From the NCBI RefSeq assembly GCF_008933955.1, contig NZ_WBXO01000006.1:62001-126000 (forward strand): a stretch of 64,000 nucleotides of DNA, read 5' to 3'. Below, in pieces: positions 1-9,210 of this stretch (the stretch's first letter is position 1; each line of letters begins with the position of its first letter). Made by a program: the position numbers and the translations under genes. The notes under the pieces were generated by a model. The model made no database searches. It was not told the origin of the DNA and saw nothing but the letters and a program-made list of their open reading frames with translations. Origin of the DNA: Heliorestis acidaminivorans (GTDB lineage Bacteria; Bacillota; Desulfitobacteriia; Heliobacteriales; Heliobacteriaceae).

Positions 1-453
1 TTGAAAGCTCTCTACGGCTCGATGGGTCATCGGTCCGAAGTCACCATCGACGCGACCACTGTAAAAACCAAGTTTAGACAGTCGCATTTGCACTTCTACA
101 ACATCATCACCACGATCGCCTCTCTTGAGAGAACGCTCAAGCTGAAGCGTTGCATTAACATTACTAGGAATAGATTTTACATAGGTAGGATTGGTGGTAA
201 TGTAACCAATTCGACCATTCTGTGTTTGCACTTTCTGCCAGTACTGATTAGCTTGCTCTAAAACAACAAGAGTTTCGCCTTTCGGTACAAGCTGAATTCG
301 CGTTGCGTTCAGCTTTGGCTCTGTCCGTAGATAAGCACCTCTTTCAACCATGGCCAAGCCAGTTGAAACTTCGCTTGTAGCAAAGACCATAGAAATACTC
401 ATAGCTAAAAGCAAGAATACTGCCATAGCTGCAATTGTCAGTTTACGTGTCAA
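1..453 (-). CDS. Exported SH3b / peptidoglycan-binding protein (3' end cut by window edge)
   Basis: The reading frame starts at TTG (453), seven bases after an AGGTGGAG ribosome site, and is still open at base 1, so only the first 151 residues are seen. Residues 1-26 form a signal peptide (TRKL, then a hydrophobic run ending MVFA). Residues about 35-95 look like a bacterial SH3 domain (VERGAYLRTEPKLNATRI, IGYITT). From about 108 a PG_binding_1 repeat begins (LKRGDRGDDVVEVQ, LGFYSG, DGDFGP). Such proteins bind cell-wall glycan outside the cell; a catalytic domain (for example a spore-cortex hydrolase) often follows, but it would lie outside this window. Confidence 0.8.
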   Translation of the reverse strand, partial: MTRKLTIAAMAVFLLLAMSISMVFATSEVSTGLAMVERGAYLRTEPKLNATRIQLVPKGETLVVLEQANQYWQKVQTQNGRIGYITTNPTYVKSIPSNVNATLQLERSLKRGDRGDDVVEVQMRLSKLGFYSGRVDGDFGPMTHRAVESFQ

Positions 454-652
454 AATCTTCTCCACCTTTCCTTGAATAATAAAAAGAAGAATAAAAAAAC
501 CGCTTCATCACTTGCACAATGACTTTACATCATTGACAACTTAGAAATGGTACATACCTGATCCTACTGCATATAGTGAGTTAGATCCATGCAAAATTAA
601 TTGAAAGACAGGGTAATAGTTGCTAATCATTAAGAAATTGGTATATGTAAGT

Positions 653-694
653 TTAAAAAAGAAAAAGAAGACCAAGCTTTTTCTTGATCTTCTT
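653..694 (-). terminator. Rho-independent terminator of comEA
   Basis: On the minus strand a 12-bp stem with one mismatch (arms at 683-694 and 665-676, six-base loop) is followed by a T-rich tract. It sits 25 bases past the comEA stop codon. Confidence 0.8.
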
Positions 695-719
695 TGGGGA
701 AGTACGTAGGAAAATATGT

Positions 720-1370
720 CTAATCAACTACAGCTATCTTGTCCTTAACATCAGCAAACTTCTTAGCGCCAATACCAGGCACTTTCTGTAGATCTTCGAC
801 TTTACGAAAAGGTCCTTGCGAGGCTCGATAGTCAATTATTTTTTGTGCTGTAGCAGGGCCGATGCCCGGTAATTGTTCTAGCTCTCTGCTTTCGGCGCGA
901 TTGATATTAACAAGGCCATTTCCGGAAATAGCACTACCTTGATTGACAAGACTAGTGGCTAGAAGCAGGTGGCTCTCTGTTGCTCCAGCGGCATTTTGAA
1001 AGGGTACAACAACTTTTTGCCCATCAATGAGTAATGAAGCTCGGTTTAAGACTTCTATATCAGCATCTTCTAGAGGCTTGGCTTGCTGTAAAGCATCTTC
1101 CATTCTACTTCCTTCTGCAAGACGATAAACACCGGGATTGTGAACAGCACCTGTTACATGAATAAAAATGGTAGATACTTCAATAAGTGCTTGCTCAGTA
1201 ACAGAGTTAGATCCATCATGTGGACTTTGAGTACTTTGCGCATGGGCATCTTGAGGAACTTTTATTACACGTTCAGTCGAGTAAAAACGACTTCCTTGTA
1301 ACAACATACCTATAATAAGAGCTACTACAAGAGCACCTGCTAGATAATAGATGCGTTTTCTATTCTCCAA
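720..1370 (-). CDS. comEA: ComEA-like DNA-binding protein (SLBB + helix-hairpin-helix)
   Basis: ComEA is the membrane-anchored receptor that binds double-stranded DNA outside the cell during transformation. The protein has an N-terminal membrane segment (YYLAGALVVALIIGMLL), an SLBB/soluble-ligand-binding domain in the middle (IHVTGAVHNPGVYRL), and two helix-hairpin-helix motifs at the C terminus (LEQLPGIGPATAQKI and LQKVPGIGAKKF). I start it at TTG 1370, six bases after GGAGGG; the longer frame back to 1451 has no ribosome site. The usual partners comEB and comEC are not adjacent, so it is a stand-alone gene here. It is divergent from the Ku/LigD unit. Confidence 0.9.
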   Translation of the reverse strand: MENRKRIYYLAGALVVALIIGMLLQGSRFYSTERVIKVPQDAHAQSTQSPHDGSNSVTEQALIEVSTIFIHVTGAVHNPGVYRLAEGSRMEDALQQAKPLEDADIEVLNRASLLIDGQKVVVPFQNAAGATESHLLLATSLVNQGSAISGNGLVNINRAESRELEQLPGIGPATAQKIIDYRASQGPFRKVEDLQKVPGIGAKKFADVKDKIAVVD

Positions 1371-1558
1371 AACCTTCCCTCCTATCCCAATATTTTCTTT
1401 ATTGCAAACTATTTCGACGGTTTTTTTACTTTCCCTTCCTTCTCCACCCATTTTTTCACAAATTAAAATTAAATTAAAACTTATGTATTTATTTGTTTTA
1501 TTTTTCTTCTATCAACTAACTAATTCCACTGATATCAACTACTATAGGAGGTGCGCAA

Positions 1559-2404
1559 ATGCGCAGTCTTTGGAAAGGTGCTGTTAGCTTTGGACTTGTT
1601 CATATTCCCATTAAGCTATTTGCAGCTACGGAAGATAAGGATATACGTTTTCGTCTTCTGCACAAAGAATGTAACCGCCCCATTCAATATCAGAAGCGTT
1701 GCTCCCATTGCGATCGAGAAGTAGAATCCGAAGAGATTGTTAAAGGCTTTGAATATACCAAAGGACGGTTTGTCATTGTTACAGAGGAAGATCTCTCAGC
1801 TTTAGAGCCAGAAGGTAGCCGCAGTATCGATATTCAATCATTTGTTCATCTTGCAGAAATTGATCCCATCTATTTTGTCAAAACCTATTATTTAGCACCA
1901 GATCAACAAGGAGAAAAAGCTTATGCTCTCCTGCATCGAGCTCTTCAAGAAACTAATCGTCTAGCTTTAGCCAAGGTTATCTTACGCTCTAAGGAAACGA
2001 TAGCCGCTCTTCGAATATACGGCGATGCTTTGGCCATGCACATTATGCTTTTCCCAGAAGAGATTCGTTCTATAGAAGGCCTAGGTCTATTAGGGCAGGG
2101 ACTGGAAATATCAGATAAAGAGCAAAAAATGGCTGTTCAGCTTATTGAAAGCTTAACAGAGCCCTTTGACCCACAACAATGGCAAAACGAATATAACGAA
2201 AAGCTTCAACAATGGTTACAAGAGAAAGTACAAGGTGAAGCAGTGGCCGAAATACCAACTACTACTGCCGCACCCAAAGGCAAAGTTGTCGATCTCATGG
2301 AAGCTTTGAAAGTAAGCCTAAATCAAGCAAAAGAAGAACAGAAAAAAACAGCTAAAAAAGAGAAAGCTGGAAAAAGCACCGTCTCCCGTAAAAAAACATC
2401 ATGA
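1559..2404 (+). CDS. ku: Non-homologous end-joining protein Ku
   Basis: Bacterial Ku forms a homodimeric ring that binds DNA ends and recruits LigD. The 281-residue length is typical. The N terminus MRSLWKGAVSFGLVHIP is the classic Ku beginning, and the C-terminal tail is very lysine-rich (KKTAKKEKAGKS), as in Ku proteins whose tail binds DNA. ATG 1559 follows AGGAGGT with good spacing. It overlaps the next gene by four bases (ATGA), so it is translationally coupled to the ligase. In Bacillus the ku/ligD pair protects spores; the same role here is inference. Confidence 0.96.
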   Translation: MRSLWKGAVSFGLVHIPIKLFAATEDKDIRFRLLHKECNRPIQYQKRCSHCDREVESEEIVKGFEYTKGRFVIVTEEDLSALEPEGSRSIDIQSFVHLAEIDPIYFVKTYYLAPDQQGEKAYALLHRALQETNRLALAKVILRSKETIAALRIYGDALAMHIMLFPEEIRSIEGLGLLGQGLEISDKEQKMAVQLIESLTEPFDPQQWQNEYNEKLQQWLQEKVQGEAVAEIPTTTAAPKGKVVDLMEALKVSLNQAKEEQKKTAKKEKAGKSTVSRKKTS

Positions 2405-3306
2405 CCATTCTTCTACCTATGGAACCACAGCAATTCTGCAAACCTTTTGACCATCCTGATTTTCTTTTTCAAATTAAATGGGACGGTATTCGCTGTCTCG
2501 CTTATATAGAAAAGGACCATATAATTCTACGAAGTCGTAAGGGAACGTCTCTTACAGCTCAGTTTCCTGAGATCGCAAAGGCAAAATTTTTTTCACCAGG
2601 CATTCAAGCAATAGTTGATGGCGAGCTTATTGTTCTCGACGAAAAAGGTCTACCAAGCTTTCCTCTAGTAATGAAAAGATTTCGAGCTCAGAGTAATTTT
2701 ACTATCGAAGAAGCTTTAAGAACCTTGCCTGCCTTGTACATGGTCTTTGATCTACTACAGTGGCAAGATGAGTCTTTTATGACTTATCCTTTAGAAAAGC
2801 GCTTAGCAAAGCTTAATGAAGAACTAATTCCTTCTGACCATATTCTTTTAACTTCTTCCGTGCCGGAGAAAGGTCATGCCTTTTATCAACAGGTTGAAAC
2901 GCTCAATCTAGAAGGCATGGTAGGAAAAGATCGTAATAGTCCTTATATACCAGGTAAAAAAGCAAGAAGTTGGCGTAAGGTAAAAAATTTTCGTCAAATC
3001 TCTTGTTGGATTATTGGCTTTACCAGTTCTGTGCAAGGACAAGTTGCCGCCCTTGCTCTAGGGGTAGAACAAGGAAATGATACACGGCAATACATTGGAA
3101 AAGTCGGATCAGGTATCTCCCAAAAGGAGGCAAAACAGTGGTACGACCGACTGCATCCCCATCAAATTCAAGAAAAAACATCCCAAATAAAAAAACAAGG
3201 CTACTACAAAGTAAAACCTTCTTATCAAGTGCTAATACAGTATCTAGAATGGACCAAAGATCTTCGCCTACGCCATCCATCACTGCTCAAGATTATAGAA
3301 CCCTAG
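2401..3306 (+). CDS. ligD: ATP-dependent DNA ligase, LigD ligase domain as a separate protein
   Basis: This 301-residue protein is the ligase module of LigD. The adenylated lysine is K26 in motif I (KWDGIR). Later nucleotidyltransferase motifs include VDGELIVLD, YMVFDLLQW, LEGMVGKD and SWRKVKNF, and an OB-fold follows and ends naturally (RLRHPSLLKI). It seals strand breaks held by Ku. In Bacillus subtilis ligase and polymerase are fused in one chain; here the ligase has its own stop codon and the polymerase continues in another frame. Confidence 0.93.
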   Translation: MTILLPMEPQQFCKPFDHPDFLFQIKWDGIRCLAYIEKDHIILRSRKGTSLTAQFPEIAKAKFFSPGIQAIVDGELIVLDEKGLPSFPLVMKRFRAQSNFTIEEALRTLPALYMVFDLLQWQDESFMTYPLEKRLAKLNEELIPSDHILLTSSVPEKGHAFYQQVETLNLEGMVGKDRNSPYIPGKKARSWRKVKNFRQISCWIIGFTSSVQGQVAALALGVEQGNDTRQYIGKVGSGISQKEAKQWYDRLHPHQIQEKTSQIKKQGYYKVKPSYQVLIQYLEWTKDLRLRHPSLLKIIEP

Positions 3307-4193
3307 AAGTGCGTAATGGTGACCAAAGTCTGCGTCTTACCAATTTGGATAAAATCTTTTGGCCTGATGAAGGCTTTACCAAAGGCGATCTATTAGACTA
3401 TTACTTACAAATAGCCCCTTACCTACTTCCTCATCTTAAAGATCGACCTATTGTTATGGTTCGCTACCCCGATGGTATTCAGGGAAAATCTTTTTATCAA
3501 AAAGAAAGTCCTTCTTTTCGCCCAGAGTGGCTAACTGCTGTGGCCATTCCATCTCAACATAGAGGCTCTCCCATTTCCTATTGCCTAATAAGAGATTGGA
3601 TGGACTTACTCTGGGTAATTAATCTCGGCACTATCGAACTTCATCCTTGGCTATCTCAGATAGGTAGGCTTAATCATCCTACTTATATGGTCTTCGATCT
3701 TGATCCTCATGAAAGTCAATCATTTAGTACCGTTGTAGAAGTGGCCTTGCTTGTCAAAGAAGCTCTCGACAGCTTTGGACTCACTTCTTATCCCAAAACA
3801 TCAGGTCGTTCGGGCTTACACATTTATGTACCCCTAAGGCCTATCTATGATTATAAAACCGTTCGGGACTGTGCTATTGTCTTAGCTCAATTTATCGAAA
3901 AGGTTGATCGTCGGGTCACCTTAAAGCGGTCCATCAAAGAACGAGGAAATTCTCTCTATCTAGACTGCTGGCAAATCGGTCAAGGAAAAACTCTAGCTTC
4001 CGTCTACAGCCCCCGTCCTCTAAGGGGCGCTCCCGTTTCAACACCCCTACATTGGAGCGAAGTAACAAGCAAAGTAAAACCAAGTAGCTTTTCCATCAAG
4101 ACAGTAAGCGAACGAGTCAGTCAAAAAGGCGACTTTTTCGCCCCTACTATCAAAGAGAAGAATAGCCTTACCCACCTCTTAGAGTTTATATAG
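3249..4193 (+). CDS. ligD: LigD polymerase/primase domain as a separate protein
   Basis: The protein matches the archaeo-eukaryotic primase-like polymerase domain of LigD: LTNLDKIFWPDEGFTKGDLL, RYPDGIQGKSFYQKE, the metal-binding pair in FDLDPHE, the basic motif SGRSGLHIYVPL, and a late SVYSPRPLRGAPVSTPL. It fills gaps and adds nucleotides during end joining. The start is uncertain. ATG 3249 (used here) overlaps the ligase gene by 58 bases. GTG 3138 has an excellent AAAGGAGG site seven bases upstream but would add 37 non-conserved residues inside the ligase gene. GTG 3309 is closest to the conserved domain. Coupling to ligase translation is likely. Confidence 0.9.
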   Translation: MDQRSSPTPSITAQDYRTLEVRNGDQSLRLTNLDKIFWPDEGFTKGDLLDYYLQIAPYLLPHLKDRPIVMVRYPDGIQGKSFYQKESPSFRPEWLTAVAIPSQHRGSPISYCLIRDWMDLLWVINLGTIELHPWLSQIGRLNHPTYMVFDLDPHESQSFSTVVEVALLVKEALDSFGLTSYPKTSGRSGLHIYVPLRPIYDYKTVRDCAIVLAQFIEKVDRRVTLKRSIKERGNSLYLDCWQIGQGKTLASVYSPRPLRGAPVSTPLHWSEVTSKVKPSSFSIKTVSERVSQKGDFFAPTIKEKNSLTHLLEFI

Positions 4194-4207
4194 TAATTAG
4201 TTGACAA

Positions 4208-4252
4208 TAAAAAAAGTCTATCGCTAACCGACAAGTCGGTTCACGATAGACT
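4208..4252 (-). terminator. Terminator between convergent ligD and stalk-domain gene
   Basis: A long interrupted hairpin has outer arms 4215-4223/4244-4252 (AGTCTATCG) and inner arms 4227-4232/4235-4240 (ACCGAC). On the minus strand it is followed by a T7 tract, so it mainly ends the gene at 4267; it may also serve ligD. Confidence 0.75.
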
Positions 4253-4266
4253 CCCTTATATACTTA

Positions 4267-5031
4267 CTATTCTTGTTCTTGTTGCACTTCTAATTCCAAT
4301 AAGTCGCTTGGAACTTCTTCAGGAAGCACTGGCTGAACTGCTTGAGCTTGTCCTGGCGGAGTATGACACTCCATACAGTCCATGTTGACAAATCGATTCG
4401 TTTTTGCTATTTGTTCAAAAAAATCTTCTGCAGCAGCAGTGAGTGCTTTGGCCGCTCCGTCATTTTTTTGCTTCATTTCTTCCGTAGCCAATTGAAGCAA
4501 AGCACTTCCTGAACGCACTTGAAGTACACCTTCTAGGAAATCGTAATTCACTTTGCTATGTCTTGGTGGTATGCGATAAGTAGACGCTTGAGCTAGGATT
4601 TCTTCATCAATTTTTTGTAGAATTTCTTCTAAAGCTTCTTGCTTTTCAGTTATGGTAAGATCTTCTAACTCTTCTAACTGCTCAAGGATTTCCACAAAGG
4701 TAGCACTGGAAAGACGTTGCCATTGAGAAAAATCTTGTCGCCATTCTCTGCGAAGTTCTGCTTGAAATTTTTCTTTGGCTTTTTCTTCAGCACCTTCTGT
4801 ACTTATGTAAGCTGTTGATGTTGTCTCATCCCACTCTACATCAGCTTGTAAAGCTTCTGAAATAGCTCGTACAGGTACTAATGTACGACCATCTACAATT
4901 TGAGCTGGAACATCAGAATTAATCTCTTGACCGTTGACCAAAACTTTGACAGGACTTACTGCACTGGCAGACACTACACCTACTGTAAAGATAGTTGCTG
5001 TCACCAATGTTGTTATCATCCATTTCTTCAC
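4267..5031 (-). CDS. Secreted copper-amine-oxidase-N-like (stalk) domain protein with one CxxCH motif
   Basis: The protein is about 254 residues. GTG 5031 is chosen because GGAGGG lies ten bases upstream; six more codons are open before it. A signal peptide (KKWMITTLVTATIFTVGVV to ASA) is followed by a Cu_amine_oxidN1/stalk domain (VLVNGQEI, DGRTLVPVRAI, VEWD), then a long helical, acidic region, and CMECH at about 219-223, a single haem-c-type CxxCH. In clostridia, stalk domains occur on many secreted wall proteins. Whether haem is attached is unknown; a lone CxxCH could also bind metal. No cytochrome maturation gene is nearby. Confidence 0.75.
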   Translation of the reverse strand: MKKWMITTLVTATIFTVGVVSASAVSPVKVLVNGQEINSDVPAQIVDGRTLVPVRAISEALQADVEWDETTSTAYISTEGAEEKAKEKFQAELRREWRQDFSQWQRLSSATFVEILEQLEELEDLTITEKQEALEEILQKIDEEILAQASTYRIPPRHSKVNYDFLEGVLQVRSGSALLQLATEEMKQKNDGAAKALTAAAEDFFEQIAKTNRFVNMDCMECHTPPGQAQAVQPVLPEEVPSDLLELEVQQEQE

Positions 5032-5188
5032 TTTCTCAGATCCCTCCACTTTATTTCTCTTTGACTGGATTTCTGTTAAAAAGCTTTACTAAACCATTTG
5101 GAAGTAAAATTACGGGAGATGAATCCCAGTCCATGTTATGATACTAGGTTAGTAAGAAAATTTCAAGGTATTTTTTGGTAATGATGTC

Positions 5189-5235
5189 AAATAAAAAGGT
5201 GTCTGCACAAACTAATTGTCTGTGCAGACACCTTT
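5189..5235 (-). terminator. Rho-independent terminator of purL
   Basis: Perfect 15-bp inverted repeat (arms 5195-5209 and 5221-5235) with a T-tract on the minus-strand side, 23 bases past the purL stop. Confidence 0.9.
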
Positions 5236-5257
5236 CTTTATTATATAAAATCTTAAC

Positions 5258-8200
5258 TTACTTAAAGTAGTTAACACCTGATTGGAAGATCTTTTGATCT
5301 TTCTCACCAGGAATATTGATAGCCACATCATTACCGATACGTTCTGAGTGACCCATTTTCCCTAAGATACGTCCATCAGGGCTTGTGATACCTTCAATGG
5401 CACATACAGAGCCGTTAGGATTATAAGGCATATCCATACTAGGTTTGCCAACTTGATCTACATATTGTGTAGCAATCTGACCTTTTGCTATCAAGTCATT
5501 TAAGACTTGATCTTTAGCCACAAAACGACCTTCACCATGAGACATAGCAATGGAGTGAATATCTCCTAGATCAACTTCATTAAACCAAGGAGAGAGATTA
5601 GAAACTACTTTCGTGCGCACCATCGAAGAGATGTGTCGTCCAATGTTATTAAAAGTTAAGGTAGGGCTATCTTCTGTAATCTCACGGATCTCACCGTAAG
5701 GAACAAGACCTAACTTAATAAGAGCTTGGAATCCATTACAAATCCCCAACATTAAGCCATCACGCTCTTCTAAAAGCTTAGTAACAGCTTCTTTGACACG
5801 AGGATTGCGGAAGAAAGTGGCGATGAATTTTCCAGATCCTTCAGGCTCATCACCAGCACTAAAGCCACCAGGAATAACTATCATCTGTGCTTTTTCTATT
5901 GCTTTAACCATGGCGTCAATAGACTCTTCTACATCAAGAGCTGTCAAATTTCTTACGACAAGTAAGTCAGACTGAGCCCCTGCCTTTTCAAAAGCTTTAG
6001 CTGTATCATATTCACAATTAGTGCCTGGAAAGACAGGAATAAAGACTCTTGGTTTTACTAAGCTAAGAGAACTCTTGACTTTTCTAGTTGCTCCTATGGA
6101 AGATGCGTCAAAGCAAATTTCCTGAGCCGAGCCAACTGCATCTGCTTTGCTGGGGAAGATTTTTTCGAGCGGTTTTTCCCATCTTTCCTGCCCTTCGCTA
6201 AGGGAAATAGCATAGCCATTGACAGCAATAATAGGTTCTACAGTTGTCTTACCTAACAGTTCATAAGAAACAGTGTCAAAAGCTTCCGCTAAATCTACTT
6301 CAGCAGGTATTTCTAAAATTATAGAGCCGTATTCTGGAGAGAAAAGAGGACTTGCATCGACTTTGTTTTGAAAAGCCATACCAATACTGTTACCAAAAGC
6401 CATTTTGCTAATAGTCCCAGCCAAACCACCAAAGCGAACAGTTTGAGCGGCAAGTACTTGACCTTTTTGAACTAATTCATAAACTTTCCCATAGTTCTTA
6501 TCTAGTTGCTCAAAAGAAGGAACTTCTTGTGCATCTCTAGTCAGGGGAAGAAGTACAACTTGACTGCCACTCTGCTTAAATTCTTGCGAAACTACTTTAT
6601 CTGACTGGAGAACATTGACGGCAAAAGCGACTAGGGTTGGTGGTACATGCAAGTCTTTGAATGTACCGGACATGCTGTCTTTGCCTCCAATAGCAGGAAT
6701 TTTTAGGGCTTTTTGAACGTAATGAGCGCCTAAGAGAGCACTAAAAGGCTTACCCCATTTTACAGAATCTTGACCAAGCTTTTCAAAGTATTCTTGTAAA
6801 GTTAAACGAACTTTCCGGTAGTCGCCGCCTAGAGCAACAATCTTAGCTACAGCTTCTACAACGGCATAGAGAGCACCATGAAAAGGACTCCAAGATGCCA
6901 GCTTAGGATCATAGCCATAAGTCATAGCTGTTGCTGTCTTCGTTTCTCCGTTGAGAACAGGTACTTTTGCTACCATGCCTTCGGCAGGTGTGCTTTGATT
7001 GACTCCACCAAAAGGAAGCAAAACAGATGCCGCTCCAATAGTGCTGTCAAATCGTTCTACCAGACCTTTTTGACTACAGACGTTTAAGTCTTCTAGATTA
7101 GCAAGCCAGGCTTCTTTTACATCAGGCAATGCTTTTTCAACTTGACTAGGAAGGGTTTGGAAATAGTTTGCACTCTCTTCTGGCGCTGATACTGTTACGG
7201 TAGTCTTTTGTTGAACGCCGTTCGTATCTAGAAAATCACGACTTACGTCGACAATGGCTTGTCCACGCCAGAACATCTTTAATCTTCTTTCATCTGTAAC
7301 AGTAGCTACAACAGTAGCTTCCACATTTTCTTCTCTCGCAAAAAGCTGAAAAGCCTCAACATTTTCTGGCGCTATGACAACAGCCATGCGCTCCTGCGAC
7401 TCCGAAATTGCCAGCTCTGTTCCATCGAGACCTTCATACTTACGAGGTACAGCATCTAAGTTGATATGGAGACCTTCTGTAAGCTCTCCAATAGCAACGG
7501 AGACACCGCCTGCACCAAAATCATTACATTTTTTGATCATTTGACTAACTTGCTGATTGCGGAAAAGGCGCTGAATCTTACGTTCTGTAGGAGGATTACC
7601 TTTCTGCACTTCAGCACCACAAGTAAAGAGAGAATCTTCCGTATGCTCTTTAGAAGAACCTGTAGCACCACCACAACCATCACGACCAGTACGACCACCG
7701 ACAAGTACAATCACATCACCAGCAACAGGCTTTTTACGTACTACATTAGCTTTAGGGGCCGCCGCAATAACAGCACCAATTTCCATTCTTTTAGCAACAA
7801 AGCCTTCATCGTAGACTTCAGCTACTTGTCCTGTAGCTAAGCCAATCTGGTTACCATAGGAGCTGTAGCCTGCCGCCGCGCCGATAGTAATTTTGCGCTG
7901 TGGTAGCTTTCCAGGTAGCGTATCTTCAATTTTTTGACGAGGATCGCCACTACCTGTTACACGCATGGCCTGATAAACGTAAGAACGTCCTGATAGAGGG
8001 TCGCGAATGGCTCCACCCAGACAAGTAGCGGCACCACCAAAAGGTTCAATTTCTGTAGGGTGATTGTGAGTTTCGTTTTTGAACATGATTAGCCATTCTT
8101 CAGTCTCGCCGTCTCTATCTACAGGAACTACAATACTACAAGCATTAATCTCATCAGACACATCTAGATCTTCAAGAAGACCTTTTTTGCGCAATTCTTT

Positions 8201-9055
8201 CATAGCCAGCACGGCAATATCCATTAAGCACTGATCTCGTTCTGCTACTTTATCTCCATAGACAAAGGTCCGTGATTGAATATATTCTTCATAAGCTTTG
8301 CGTATAGGCCTTGTGAAAGAGCCAGCCTCAATCTCAACACCTTCAATTCTAGTTAAAAAAGTAGTATGACGACAATGATCTGACCAATAAGTGTCAATCA
8401 CCTTGATCTCAGTAATGCTTGGATTACGTTTCTCTACATCACGGAAATAAGTCTGACAAAAGATCAGATCTTCTAAATTCATAGCCAAGCCAGTTTGATT
8501 CATCCAAGCTTGTAGTTCATCTTCTGACTTATCGATAAAGCCATGCAAAATCTCTACATCAGCAGGAACTTCTGTTTTTACAGATAAGGCCTGAGGTTTT
8601 TCTAGTATTGCTTCTCTTGCTTCTACAGGGTTAATAATATATGACTTAATCTTATCAATTTCTTCTGTTGTAATAGAGCCTTCGAGTACGATTAGACGGG
8701 CCGTTTGAATATCTGGTCTATCTTTCTGTGTCAATAGCTGTACCGATTGAGCCGCTGAATCTGCTCTTTGATCATACTGACCAGGCAAATACTCCCAAGC
8801 AAAAACTTTTTGTTCATCTGCTAAAGGATAGGTTTCATCGTAAACTTGATCTACTGTGGGCTCTGAAAAAATAGTATTCCGAGCCTCCATGTATTCATCA
8901 TCAGTCATTCCAGCAATATCATAGCGCTGAACAATACGTACATTTGTTAGACCTTGCATGGCAAGGTTCTCTTTCAAATCGGCATAGAGGCTTCGAGCTT
9001 CTACATCAAATCCTTTTTTCTTTTCTACATAAATGCGTCTCACTTCTTGTGCCAT
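5258..9055 (-). CDS. purL: Phosphoribosylformylglycinamidine synthase, single-chain
   Basis: FGAM synthase converts FGAR, glutamine and ATP to FGAM in step 4 of purine synthesis. At 1265 residues this is the large one-chain form, unlike the PurS/PurL/PurQ trio of Bacillus. The N-terminal FGAR-AT region and the two AIRS-like halves are seen (DTYWSDHCRHTTF, KNETHNHPTEIEPFGGAATC, DFGAGGVSVAIGEL, GGKDSMSG). The C-terminal glutaminase domain carries FPGTNCEYD, IPGGFSAGD, the nucleophile cysteine in GICNGFQ, and the SHGEGRF histidine. ATG 9055 follows AGGAGGATCTTC. It stands alone, with its own terminator; no other pur gene is present in this window. Confidence 0.97.
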   Translation of the reverse strand: MAQEVRRIYVEKKKGFDVEARSLYADLKENLAMQGLTNVRIVQRYDIAGMTDDEYMEARNTIFSEPTVDQVYDETYPLADEQKVFAWEYLPGQYDQRADSAAQSVQLLTQKDRPDIQTARLIVLEGSITTEEIDKIKSYIINPVEAREAILEKPQALSVKTEVPADVEILHGFIDKSEDELQAWMNQTGLAMNLEDLIFCQTYFRDVEKRNPSITEIKVIDTYWSDHCRHTTFLTRIEGVEIEAGSFTRPIRKAYEEYIQSRTFVYGDKVAERDQCLMDIAVLAMKELRKKGLLEDLDVSDEINACSIVVPVDRDGETEEWLIMFKNETHNHPTEIEPFGGAATCLGGAIRDPLSGRSYVYQAMRVTGSGDPRQKIEDTLPGKLPQRKITIGAAAGYSSYGNQIGLATGQVAEVYDEGFVAKRMEIGAVIAAAPKANVVRKKPVAGDVIVLVGGRTGRDGCGGATGSSKEHTEDSLFTCGAEVQKGNPPTERKIQRLFRNQQVSQMIKKCNDFGAGGVSVAIGELTEGLHINLDAVPRKYEGLDGTELAISESQERMAVVIAPENVEAFQLFAREENVEATVVATVTDERRLKMFWRGQAIVDVSRDFLDTNGVQQKTTVTVSAPEESANYFQTLPSQVEKALPDVKEAWLANLEDLNVCSQKGLVERFDSTIGAASVLLPFGGVNQSTPAEGMVAKVPVLNGETKTATAMTYGYDPKLASWSPFHGALYAVVEAVAKIVALGGDYRKVRLTLQEYFEKLGQDSVKWGKPFSALLGAHYVQKALKIPAIGGKDSMSGTFKDLHVPPTLVAFAVNVLQSDKVVSQEFKQSGSQVVLLPLTRDAQEVPSFEQLDKNYGKVYELVQKGQVLAAQTVRFGGLAGTISKMAFGNSIGMAFQNKVDASPLFSPEYGSIILEIPAEVDLAEAFDTVSYELLGKTTVEPIIAVNGYAISLSEGQERWEKPLEKIFPSKADAVGSAQEICFDASSIGATRKVKSSLSLVKPRVFIPVFPGTNCEYDTAKAFEKAGAQSDLLVVRNLTALDVEESIDAMVKAIEKAQMIVIPGGFSAGDEPEGSGKFIATFFRNPRVKEAVTKLLEERDGLMLGICNGFQALIKLGLVPYGEIREITEDSPTLTFNNIGRHISSMVRTKVVSNLSPWFNEVDLGDIHSIAMSHGEGRFVAKDQVLNDLIAKGQIATQYVDQVGKPSMDMPYNPNGSVCAIEGITSPDGRILGKMGHSERIGNDVAINIPGEKDQKIFQSGVNYFK

Positions 9056-9160
9056 GAAGATCCTCCTGTATAGAATATAAAAATCTTTACGTGTAAACTT
9101 TTTATATACCTTGATTTACGCTCACTCAATAGAATAAATCATGACAGCAGTAAGAGCAAG

Positions 9161-9199
9161 GAAAAACAAAAAGAGAAGGCTAAAATAAAAGCCTTCTCT
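9161..9199 (-). terminator. Terminator closing the putative ncRNA
   Basis: Stem AGAGAAGGCT/AGCCTTCTCT (9190-9199 and 9172-9181) followed on the minus strand by TTTTTGTTTTT. It lies about 105 bases before the purL start codon, so it ends a separate upstream transcript. Confidence 0.85.
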
Positions 9200-9210
9200 C
9201 TGAAGCAACC

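Noticed and set aside
1..261. 86-codon plus-strand frame at the window start.
   Set aside because: It is antisense to the SH3b/PG-binding gene, whose domains are clear on the minus strand.
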